From Sacculina carcini (lineage: Eukaryota; Arthropoda; Thecostraca; Sacculinidae), in contig OU696587.1 of NCBI GenBank assembly GCA_916048095.2, positions 279,001-343,000 on the forward strand: a stretch of DNA of 64,000 bases, given 5' to 3'. This document shows positions 55,679-64,000 of this stretch, in pieces. The notes beneath the pieces are model-generated. The model saw nothing but the letters and a program-made list of their open reading frames with translations, searched no databases and was not told the origin of the DNA. Both the position numbers and the translations under genes were made by a program. Positions within the stretch are counted from its first letter, which is position 1, and the number at the start of each line of letters is the position of its first letter.

Positions 55679-55698
55679 TGGCTCAGCAATATACCACA
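55244..55698. repeat. LTR 1 of element J
   Basis: TGTAAACAAATT...ATATACCACA. It carries TATTTAAA (55277-55284), a 34-base hairpin (55289-55322) and a (CA)27 tract (55622-55675). Confidence 0.92.
55289..55322. other. Perfect GC-rich hairpin in LTR 1 of J
   Basis: A 14-bp perfect stem GGCGCGCGTGGGAC/GTCCCACGCGCGCC with loop AGCGAT, five bases after TATTTAAA. Repeated at 56464-56497 in LTR 2. Confidence 0.85.
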
Positions 55699-56418
55699 CG
55701 CCCCCGTGATATATATATCAAAATTACAGATACGGTAACATACAGGTAAAACTCAAGTCAAACCGATGACGGAAACCAAAAAAACACAAACCAAAATACA
55801 CAAGTACAACCAGCTCCAATCCATCCAGCACAACCTCCACCAGAAACACACTCCATGGTTGCGGCGAAGCACAACACGTTAGGCCCCAGCGATCCCCTGC
55901 GCTCCCGCCTCGCCCGTGCTCTTCAGTGCTCCGCCGCAACCTGCCGTCTTCTCTATCATCGGCCGCCGCGACAGGGCACAGCACTCCTCGGCCCCAGCAA
56001 CCTCCGTGCTCCCGCCGTGCTCCTCAGCAAACACCCGTGCTCCTCAGCACCCTGTCGCAGCCGGCCGTGATCCACCGTCCACACAAGCCGCAACGTCCCG
56101 TCCTCCGCTCAGGTCCTCCGGCTTCGGCAGCCCCAATTCATCAACCCTCCAGCAGCTTCTTCTGACGGGTCAGCGACGCATCCAGAAAAGGCGGGCCGAC
56201 GAGCACCCTCGGCCACATCTTCCCCCTCACTGTCTCCAGCCGGCACCTTGCTCCACAGTCGCCCCCTGCAACACTGTCTTGACACGTCGCTGAACACCGC
56301 TCTATGCCTGTCCGCCTCTGATGACCGCCACAACTGCTGCCGAAACCGGGTCAAAGCTCCCACCACACCAAAACTCTCCAATAAAACCATCCAAAAACAA
56401 AAAGATGCCGAAATAGCT

Positions 56419-56793
56419 TGTAAACAAATTCTTGTCCGGTTCCAGCATATGTATTTAAAGACAGGCGCGCGTGGGACAGCGATGTCCCACGCGCGCCTAC
56501 AAGACCACACCACTCGTAGACACGCCTCAGGAACGACTCACCATTTCCCCTAGTTACAGTCACCAACAAAGCTCAGCACACACGCACATCAACACACGCA
56601 CACACACACACACTCACATGCATACACATACACACACGTGCACACCATCTGCCTGTATAACCAGTGCTGCGCATACAGACACGCACACATTCACAAACAA
56701 ACATCTACCGCTCGCGCAAGGACCACAGCCACACAAACACTCCTACTTTCACTCGCGCTAACATATACACTTGCATACGGAAACATCATAGCC

Positions 56794-56853
<60 letters not shown>

Positions 56854-56873
56854 TGGCTCAGCAATATACCACA
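56419..56873. repeat. LTR 2 of element J
   Basis: 455 bp, same as LTR 1 at a fixed offset of 1175 bases, including the length of the CA tract. Equal microsatellite length suggests a very recent insertion or assembly copying. Confidence 0.92.
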
Positions 56874-58126
56874 ACTAACATATCTACCAGATGACACATG
56901 ACAGAATGCAGACGGGAATTGCGCACATTTTTAAAAGACACACAAACTTTACCTACTGTCGGAACCACATCACCATTATACATACGTAAAACAGTATGAC
57001 AGGGGCGCACTGATGTACGCTCAACATCGCCAGTGACACGAACATAATCACTCAAAGATAAAACATTAGATTCAGATCCCGAATCTATAAGAAACTTTAC
57101 GCAGTTACCGTCAAGCGTGTACAAAGTTTTAAATGCTTTGCTGCTGCGAGAATTGCGGTCTTCTGCAACATTGAACGCATCAGCAGAATCAAGCGTACCA
57201 GTCTGCAGTGCAGCATACCCAATTGCGCTCGTATCCATTTGCACCTCGCCAGCATTGTCAGCTTGCACGGACAGCACACGACGGTCGGACGACCGGGCCC
57301 AGCCCCCACGACACCCGGCAGCGGGGCGCCCTGTCGACGACGGCGCGTGCACCGGCCGCTGCGCAGTAGTACGTGCAGGGGCGGACCCAGGACACTCCAC
57401 ACTGCCGGCAAAATGATGACGGCGATCACACACCCGGCAAAAACGGTTCCACGCCGGACAGGCAGAGCTGCGCATCTCGTGGTGACGTGAACAGAACCGA
57501 CAGGGCCGCACCTCAGCTGTCGGGGTCGAACGAGCGCCGGTACGCACAACCAGTGAAGACGGCGACAAACGGCACAAATCGGCAGCAGGAGAATCCATAT
57601 TGGCCATAATACTCTGTCCCCGACGGGCAGTTTCCTCAGCCAGAGCCGTCTGTAATGCCACATCCAACGAAAGAGTTGGTACCTTCAACAACGTCTGCTG
57701 GGTAGACTTGTCCAAGATACCCATAACGAGACAGTCACGGAGCATGCCGTCACGATCAGTAAAATCACAGGACGCAGACAGAGCGCGCAGAGAAGCAACA
57801 AATGTCGCCACACTCTCTCCCGGCTGTTGACTGCGCTGGTAAAAATGGAACCGCTCCATCACAACGTTCTGCTGCGGCAAACAATATTTTTCGAAATAAT
57901 CAAGTAGAGCAGGAAGACCATCTGCCTCTGTCCACGCGAAGTGGGTGGCCACTTCTTGAGCCTCACGACCGGCGCAATTAAAGAAGGTTCCCACCTGAAC
58001 CGACACGGGTTTGTCCGACAGCTCTTTAGCAGCAGCGAAATATTGCCAGTCACGATGCCACACACGCCAGGTAGTGGCCAGCGAAGCAGAATGAAAATCC
58101 AATTCAGGGGGCTGGCGACACGACAT
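56874..58126 (-). pseudogene. gag-protease of gypsy I, cut by element J
   Basis: ATG at 58126. Capsid-like region (WRVWHRDWQYF, RSQQPGESVATFVASLRAL), zinc knuckles CRFCSRHHEMRSSAC and CRVCDRRHHFAGSVEC, and protease FLIDSGSESNV near residue 345. The frame is open up to the insertion of J; beyond it pol resumes at 55243, so gag-pro-pol was probably one frame. Confidence 0.9.
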
Positions 58127-58173
58127 CGCGCCAGAAGGAGTATACAGTCACGGGTTCAGAGCTTCTGACACCA

Positions 58174-58299
58174 TGTAACGTGTGTATTGCACGACTGACT
58201 GCCTGACTGCCGCAAGGCCATGGCTCACCATCTGTGGCGCCCTCTACATTGAACACATTGAACACATTGTACATACACTGAACATACGCGTACGCCACA
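58174..58299 (-). repeat. 5' LTR of gypsy I
   Basis: 126 bp, two differences from the left copy. The primer-site candidate lies just inside at 58159-58173. Confidence 0.92.
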
Positions 58300-58304
58300 G
58301 GACC

Positions 58305-59360
58305 ATGAAATTCTCATAATTAAATTGGAGCATTTTGGAATAAGGGGAACAGTTAAATCATTGTTCGCGAGCTATTTGTCTGGTAGGAAACAAAAAGTAT
58401 TTTTTAACAAAAAGTACTCAATTATACAGAATTTGTACAGAGGTGTGCCACAAGGTTCAATTTTGGGGCCCACACTTTTCCTGATTTATATAAATGATAT
58501 TGTCAACGTGAGTCGTGATTCTAATGTAATTATATACGCCGACGATACTACTCTCTTAATCAAACAACCCAGTCTAGACACTCTACATAGGTCCATTTCG
58601 GAAGAGATTGTCAAAACTGATAGGTGGATACGCTCAAACAAACTCAAAATCAATAGTCAGAAGACTAAATGTGTGTTATTTAAAAACAGATCCATCCAAT
58701 ACTCTCTCCCGACAATAATGCTAAATGGGGAACGAATTGAGCAGACAGACAAAGTAAGATTTCTGGGGCTTATTGTCGATGAAAATCTCGATTGGAGACA
58801 TCACATAGCACATGTTACTTACAAACTATCTCAAATTACTGGTATCATGTACAGAATCCGCCACAATCTAACGAGGGAAGCAATGTTGAGCATTTATTAT
58901 ACACTCTGTTATCCGCATTTAAATTACTGTGCTTCCATTTGGGGATCGACCTGGGTCTCTTTTCATAAAAATATTTATCATTGCTCAAAATAAATTTGTT
59001 CGTTGCATATTTTTCCTAAAAAAATTCGACTCTACTGCTCACATCATGATGGATCAAAACATACTGCGCTTCCCTCTCATACACAAATATTTCACATTAT
59101 TACTGATTCATAAAGCCAACAAAATCGACACTATATTTAATCTGGTTGAAAACTACATGTCATCGAGGCAAAATAATATAAACTTAATTCAACCTAAATT
59201 TCGCACAGAGCTTTTTAGGCTGAGTGTTATGTGTAGAGCTCCAGATATGTTTAATAATTTACCCCTCGAGAACAAAGTTGCGTTTCAAACAGCAGGCAGA
59301 TATATGTGGAAAAATATTGTTAAAAACATCTGCTCAACGAGCAGCGGAAGAATTTATTGA
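58305..59360 (+). pseudogene. LINE D ORF2, RT C-terminal part
   Basis: Continues the RT cut at 52178: KLEHFGIRG, RGVPQGSILGPTLFLIYINDI, catalytic YADD, KTKCVLF, KVRFLGLIVDENLDW and YPHLNYCASIWG; a frameshift near 58965; then a C-terminal region ending SSGRIY at 59360. Confidence 0.88.
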
Positions 59361-59777
59361 CCAATGAATCCATGACCAATGATTGAGTTAATTTAGTCCA
59401 ATTTAGATTTGTGTCCATGTGCAATTTATGTGTACATGTCAGTATTCTTGCACTTATGTTCATTTAATTGTTTCGTGTTTGTTTTTTTTTTCTGTGGACT
59501 TCGCGTATGCGAATAAGTGTGTGTGTGTGTGTGTGTGTGTGTTTACTCTTGTTCCCTGAAATAGCGTAGTTTATTTATTCTTTAAAAAGTGTATCTTGTT
59601 TTACTGTTTACATGCACCATTATTATTGAATCATATACGTCTCACATGTAAGTGCCAGTGCGACTAATGCTCTGGCACCGATAATTCCTTAAAAAGCATT
59701 GCTTATCGGACTTTGTCACTGCTGATTTGTAATTTTTTTCTTCAATTGTATGCATTGATACTGGAATGTGACAATAC

Positions 59778-59818
<41 letters not shown>

Positions 59819-59853
59819 ATTACTTACTTACACACACACACACACACACACAC
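59361..59853 (+). repeat. LINE D 3' UTR and tail
   Basis: Non-coding with a (GT)n run at about 59518-59541. It ends with about 12 TTAC units (59779-59830) and a short CA tract. A simple-repeat tail in place of poly(A) is usual for CR1/L2-type LINEs. Confidence 0.75.
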
Positions 59854-59863
59854 TAATGAAGCA

Positions 59864-62731
59864 TTAGTGCATAAGCATTATGCACACGGGCAAGCTGTTC
59901 CATGTGGTTGGTCCCTGACATATGATACAGTTTTTAAAGAGTGTAGTGTGAAACCTGGGTGATACCAAATCATGAACGAGTCTCGTATGAATATGCCCAG
60001 AGCGGTGCGGTTTCATGCTGAAAATGTTCGCCTGTATTTTGTTATTGGTAATCAATTTATGAATGAGCAAGCATACGAAAAAGATTCTGATGTTATCGAA
60101 ATTCAAAACATTTAACAAACTATATAAGTGTCCCACGGACTCGAATTTTTCTGTGAACGTTATACATCTAATGATTTTGTTTTGTGCAACTTTCAATTTG
60201 TTGAGAAACGATGGCCAGGTGCAGGACCATATCGACACACAATATATCAAGTGGGGATATGCGAGCGTATAGTAGATGCTAATCAGAGCCTTTTTTGTTA
60301 AATGATAGCGCACTTTATATAACACTCCACATATTTTCGAGATTTTACAACAAACATGGTTGATATGGTCTCTCCAGTTCATATTCTCCTCAACCATGAG
60401 TCCCAAAAACTTTATTTTCTGGACTCTCTCTATTTCTTGTCCCTCGAGGTATATTTTTCCACATGTATGCACTCGAGATCTATTCTGAAATATCATGTGT
60501 TTGGTTTTATTCATGTTCAGCTTTAATTTATTGCATGCTATCCAATGGTACACACTATTCAGTTCATTTTGCATGTCGTCTCTCAGGTCATCCATATTCT
60601 CATTTGCCAATAAAACATTTGTATCATCAGCGAATATAGTAAATTCTAATTTGGTGCTGGCATTTGCAATATCATTTATATAGATGAGAAACAATATGGG
60701 ACCTAAAATGGAGCCTTGTGGAACGCCTTTGGTGATCACTTTATTTGAAGAGTGATGAGAGTTATAATACGTAAATTGCCTTCTGTTTTCCAAATAACTT
60801 CTAAATAATGCTAGATTAATCCCTCGTATTCCAATGTGTTCAAGTTTCTTAAGTAAGATTACATGGTCTAGAGTATCGAAGGCCTTGGATAGGTCCAGAA
60901 ATACTCCCATTACATGCGTACTATTGTCCAAATTTTTATATACTTCGGAGACAAAGTTTAGAATAGCTGTTTCTGTGGAGTATTTTGGTCTAAATCCATA
61001 TTGATTTTTGTATATTAAGTTATTAGTCTCAAGGTAATTGACCAACCTTTTAGCTAGCACTTTTTCAATAATTTTGCTGCACGCCGGTAACAGTGATATA
61101 GGACGATAATTATTTATGTGAGATGTATCCCCTGACTTATATATTGGAATCACTTTTGCCTGTTTCAAGCTATCCGGGAAGACACCGGTGGATATGCTCA
61201 GATTCACTATGTGTGCCAGAGGCTGACTTATGTATGTTCGTACCTCCCGTAGGATTTTCGGCGGAATATCATCAAATCCCGATGACTCTTTATTGAAGTC
61301 GGCCAGATATCCATAAATCTCATTGGGATCAGTGGGATGTAAAAACATTGATGTATCCGTGGAGTAGTTTAAGTATCGAGTAAAGTCATAGTTCTTGGTG
61401 TCGATATCAGCTGTATTCCCCATTCTCAGAAAATGGTCGTTCAGTTTGTTGGCGATTTCTACATCAGAGCCGCGTCCGGTCGACAGGTCAGGTTTCACTG
61501 CGGAACTTCTTCCTAGTATTGTGTTGATTAATTTCCAGTGCTTTTTTGGATTCCCTTGAGCTTCTTCTAATTGTTTTTTGAAGTAGTTGTTTTTTGCAGC
61601 TCTCAGCGTTTCAGTTAGAGTATTTCTATACTTCTTGTAAGTACCTCTATGAGTGAGGGGCCATTTACGTGAAAGTTTTTCTAGCTTATGTTTCGTACGG
61701 ATGCATTTAACCAGATTGGTCGTTAGGTACGGACTCAGTCGATCTTTTTCTCGGATTGACACGGTCTTCATAGGGAAGTGTTTTTCAAACTGAGTGTGAA
61801 ATAGCTCATGAAAAATCCCATACGCCTTATCTGGACACTCGCAACTCAATACCGCTGACCAGTCCAATTGCCCGGTATCTCTCCTAAAATTATCCATTGC
61901 TTTTTTGTGAAATGATCGTCGTTGAGTTTTGTACCGGCTAGGAGCATTGGATTTGATTATATTAAACTGCGAAACTAATGGAAAGTGATCAGATATGTCG
62001 CTGTAAATGATGTAATTGGCTGTATTGTTGTGAAAATTCGTCGTCCAAATGTGATCGATCAAAGTGGCTGAGGTGTCAGTGACTCTAGTGGGCTTAGTTG
62101 TGAGTGGGTGCAACGAGAATGAGAACATGAGGTTTCTGAATTCATCGACGTAACTATCCTGACTCAGCAGGTCTATATTGAAATCACCGAAGACAAAGAC
62201 ACCTGCATATTTATCCTCGTGCGTAACTAACAGTAAGTCTTGCAATTTCTCAAGGAATTTGTTTTGATCAGAGTTAGGCGGCCTATATACGCAGACAAGC
62301 ACGTACTTTTTGTTGTTAACATCGATTTCTGCTGTCAAGCATTCTAAAAATGGTAATATAAACGACATTCTGTTGATTTTACGGGACACATGTTTACCAT
62401 TTACATACAGAGCCAATCCTCCTCCAGATCTGTTTCTACATTCTGTGTGCATCGTGAACCTTCCCAATGAGTATATAGATGCAATTTCATTGTCTAATCT
62501 AGTTTCAACAAGACCTATAACGTCCACAGCATTTTCATTATTTGCGAGAATATTATCACTAAGAGACTGTAAATTTCTTGCTAAGCTTCGAATGTTCATA
62601 CTATATAACGAAAATACATTTGGTCCACTAATAGGTAAATACCCTGTGTATATATACTTTGACTCTGGTATATCGGCTATCCCTGTTTCCAAATCTATGC
62701 TACTGTGTAATTCATCGGTGTATCTACCCAT
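59864..62731 (-). CDS. LINE K ORF2: endonuclease + reverse transcriptase, 955 codons
   Basis: No internal stop or frameshift. Endonuclease (residues about 40-260): YSMNIRSL, GLVETRL, CVYRPPNSD, FGDFNIDLL and ISDHFPLV. RT (about 490-770): KVIPIYKSGD, INNYRPISLL, NQYGFRPKYSTET, GVFLDLSKAFDTLDH, KGVPQGSILGPILFLIYINDI and catalytic FADD. C-terminal FLGLMVEENMNW, YPHLIYCVSIW and GPTTWNSLP, after which the native end is replaced by a few residues (VCIMLMH). All catalytic motifs are kept. Full-length relatives end about 25 residues later. Confidence 0.92.
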   Translation of the reverse strand: MGRYTDELHSSIDLETGIADIPESKYIYTGYLPISGPNVFSLYSMNIRSLARNLQSLSDNILANNENAVDVIGLVETRLDNEIASIYSLGRFTMHTECRNRSGGGLALYVNGKHVSRKINRMSFILPFLECLTAEIDVNNKKYVLVCVYRPPNSDQNKFLEKLQDLLLVTHEDKYAGVFVFGDFNIDLLSQDSYVDEFRNLMFSFSLHPLTTKPTRVTDTSATLIDHIWTTNFHNNTANYIIYSDISDHFPLVSQFNIIKSNAPSRYKTQRRSFHKKAMDNFRRDTGQLDWSAVLSCECPDKAYGIFHELFHTQFEKHFPMKTVSIREKDRLSPYLTTNLVKCIRTKHKLEKLSRKWPLTHRGTYKKYRNTLTETLRAAKNNYFKKQLEEAQGNPKKHWKLINTILGRSSAVKPDLSTGRGSDVEIANKLNDHFLRMGNTADIDTKNYDFTRYLNYSTDTSMFLHPTDPNEIYGYLADFNKESSGFDDIPPKILREVRTYISQPLAHIVNLSISTGVFPDSLKQAKVIPIYKSGDTSHINNYRPISLLPACSKIIEKVLAKRLVNYLETNNLIYKNQYGFRPKYSTETAILNFVSEVYKNLDNSTHVMGVFLDLSKAFDTLDHVILLKKLEHIGIRGINLALFRSYLENRRQFTYYNSHHSSNKVITKGVPQGSILGPILFLIYINDIANASTKLEFTIFADDTNVLLANENMDDLRDDMQNELNSVYHWIACNKLKLNMNKTKHMIFQNRSRVHTCGKIYLEGQEIERVQKIKFLGLMVEENMNWRDHINHVCCKISKICGVLYKVRYHLTKKALISIYYTLAYPHLIYCVSIWSCTWPSFLNKLKVAQNKIIRCITFTEKFESVGHLYSLLNVLNFDNIRIFFVCLLIHKLITNNKIQANIFSMKPHRSGHIHTRLVHDLVSPRFHTTLFKNCIICQGPTTWNSLPVCIMLMH

Positions 62732-62780
62732 TTTGAAGAGGTAACATTAGAAATATAGTACAAATACATGCTTGGACGCA

Positions 62781-63263
62781 TTACTTCCTTTTTGGGCGAG
62801 TGGATTTCTGTTCACCCGCCGTCTTCATCACTGGGACATGATCATCATCAGTAGCAGCAGTTGAAGCACCGGCCGAGCCAGCGGTGTCACTCGGTGTTGC
62901 ATCCGCAGCGGTCGTGTACATTTTGGCCGCGCCACCAACTTCTCGTGTGCGTCGCTGGTCGCTCATTGTCGCTGCTCTCGTGGACGGAGCAGAAAGAGCA
63001 GTGCTCTTTGCAACTACTGGGACAGTTGCAGCATCGACAGTAGCAGCATTGGTAGACGCACCAGAAGTGACAGCAGCAGAGGAAACAGGAACACCCACCG
63101 GACGATGCGACTGAGCTCTGTCTTTGATGATCAGTCTTGACCCTCGGAAAAAAGCAATCTTACCCGCCTCTCTAGCAGCCCTCATCGCAGGCATCTGACG
63201 CATTTTTTCTTCTTGCGAAGCCGGCGATAAATCTTCATCGTGCATAAAATCCTTGCTGAACAA
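62781..63263 (-). pseudogene. LINE K ORF1 C-terminal part
   Basis: 160 codons: EEKMRQMPAMRAAREAGKIAFFRG corresponds to the C-terminal domain of LINE D ORF1, then an Ala/Thr/Ser-rich tail and a basic KSTRPKRK end. The coiled coil and RRM are missing, so this is truncated rather than a small gene. Stop lies 50 bases before ORF2. Confidence 0.75.
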
Positions 63264-63290
63264 TGTAACATTGGCTGTATTCCGTGGTAA

Positions 63291-63900
63291 ATTAAGAGCA
63301 TATCTACAAAATAGCTCGGTAAATGACTATCCGAGTAATAATTAGAATTGTATTTGTGTGTGTACGCTTGTAGTTGTGTGTATGAATGTGCGTGCTTGTG
63401 TTAGTTTATATGTATGCATGCATGTGCGCGTGTGTAAGAGCGTGTATGCGTGTATATGTGTGTGGGTGTATGCGTGCGCATGATCGGATATTTATATGCA
63501 AATATGTTTAATTCATATGTAGGTACGTATATGACTGTGGATGTTAGTGCGCGTATGTGTGAGTGTTTGCATTAATGGATTTAATTGAAGAAATGTAAAC
63601 TCACGTGCATGGATGGTTGAGTATGCCTGTGCGTGTATGAGGATGTGTGTGTGTGTATGTGTGTGTGTGTGTGTGTGACTGGGGTTGTGTGTGAATGTGC
63701 ATGTATATGTAAATATGGAGTGAAATGTTTATATTTGTTGCGTGTTATATAAATATGTTGTATTATCTGATGTAGCCGCGTAGTCGTTGCCAACCATTGT
63801 CTGATTTTACCATATTCTACTTCAATCATGTCCGTCTATGAGCTTGCTCGATGGACATTTCTGCCATTTTATACCTTTATATTCGCATGAAATGATTGTG
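63291..63900. other. GT-rich non-coding stretch
   Basis: GTGTATG/GTGCGTG-rich, (GT)n at about 63636-63678. No coding signal. Perhaps a LINE 3' UTR on the plus strand, given the tail that follows. Confidence 0.4.
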
Positions 63901-63909
63901 ATGTGAAAA

Positions 63910-63939
63910 ATGTGGCAATAAACTGAACAAACAAACAAA

Positions 63940-63991
<52 letters not shown>
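63910..63991 (+). repeat. AATAAA-(CAAA)n-(CA)n tail
   Basis: GGCAATAAACTGAACAAACAAAC then about 22 CA units. A polyadenylation-like hexamer followed by a CAAA repeat looks like the 3' tail of a plus-strand LINE, whose coding part is not here. Confidence 0.55.
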
Positions 63992-63996
<5 letters not shown>

Positions 63997-64000
63997 TACC

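Larger units (their letters stand above)
55244..56873. mobile_element. Short LTR element J inside gypsy I
   Basis: 1630 bp flanked by ACTAA (55239-55243, 56874-56878). Two 455-bp LTRs with no difference that I can see, TG...CA. The 720-bp interior has no gag or pol; it is rich in short Pro/Ser/Arg codon runs. CGGGGGCG next to the left LTR (minus strand) could be a polypurine tract, which would make the element minus-strand, but the primer site is unclear. Confidence 0.9.
52179..58299 (-). mobile_element. Ty3/gypsy element I inside LINE D
   Basis: LTRs of only 126 bp at each end, flanked by GGACC (52174-52178, 58300-58304). The minus-strand polypurine tract GAGGAAGGAAGA abuts the left LTR; a TGGTGTCAGAAGCTC primer-site candidate abuts the right LTR. 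Two LTR differences seen. It is itself split by LTR element J. Without J it is about 4.5 kb. Confidence 0.92.
49300..59853 (+). mobile_element. LINE D (jockey/CR1-type) hosting nested LTR elements
   Basis: Plus strand: ORF1 49368-50222, ORF2 from 50259 to 52178 and 58305 to 59360, 3' UTR to about 59775, then a (TTAC)n and (CA)n tail. ORF2 is cut at GGACC by gypsy element I. Same general type as LINEs A and K. Confidence 0.88.
59864..63290 (-). mobile_element. LINE K (jockey/CR1-type) with open ORF2, truncated at both ends
   Basis: Minus strand: ORF1 C-terminal part 62781-63263 and ORF2 59864-62731. Upstream sequence departs near 63290, and the last ~25 residues of ORF2 and the 3' UTR are missing at 59893 where LINE D's tail abuts. 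It is 5'-truncated within ORF1. Confidence 0.88.

Overview
This is a piece of a large, repeat-dominated animal genome. I see no host gene, rRNA, functional tRNA gene or CRISPR array. Nearly every base that can be explained belongs to a transposable element or a simple repeat: non-LTR retrotransposons (LINEs), Ty3/gypsy LTR elements, non-autonomous LTR elements, Penelope-like elements, a Helitron, inverted-repeat DNA elements and long CA/AT/G tracts. The mix fits an invertebrate, perhaps an arthropod or mollusc; the sequence does not settle which.

Layout. (1) 1-11008: two tandem ~2.95-2.98 kb units. Each has a tRNA-like box, a repeated CRE-rich promoter with a TATA box, and a spliced 5' fragment of a gene resembling the N-terminal part of a protein-primed family B DNA polymerase (Polinton/adintovirus type). 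A minus-strand LINE (510-5548) splits the first unit. (2) 11009-12710: 3' remnant of a gypsy element (integrase, polypurine tract, LTR). (3) 12711-20860: minus-strand LINE split by a gypsy element (14311-18606) that looks self-primed. (4) 20879-29015: another minus-strand LINE holding an 812-bp LTR-like insert and a gypsy element (23335-28308), whose own right LTR holds a solo LTR. (5) 29016-31232: an LTR fragment, an unrecognised ORF and a small LTR element. (6) 31260-37320: a LINE 3' fragment, then a Helitron coding fragment split by a young gag-protease-integrase element without reverse transcriptase (32237-35471) and a small LTR element (35603-36800). (7) 37497-44537: a gypsy gag fragment, then a nearly intact gypsy element (38922-44309) inside a DNA-transposon-like inverted-repeat pair. 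(8) 44800-49050: LINE fragments, a long-inverted-repeat element, Penelope-like fragments with hammerhead-like motifs, and large AT palindromes. (9) 49300-59853: plus-strand LINE containing a gypsy element (52179-58299), which contains a 1630-bp LTR element (55244-56873). (10) 59864-63290: minus-strand LINE with an uninterrupted ORF2. (11) 63300-64000: GT-rich sequence and a probable LINE tail.

Where target-site duplications are visible they fix the order of events. TSDs found: AATC or its 4-bp core, GAGAG, AATGT, CATAG, ATGTA, ACCC, GGACC and ACTAA. LTR pairs range from apparently identical to clearly diverged, so insertion activity has continued to recent times. The best candidates for still-mobile elements are the gypsy element at 38922-44309, the LINE at 59864-63290 (ORF2 open, but 5'- and 3'-truncated) and, in trans, the short-LTR non-autonomous elements.
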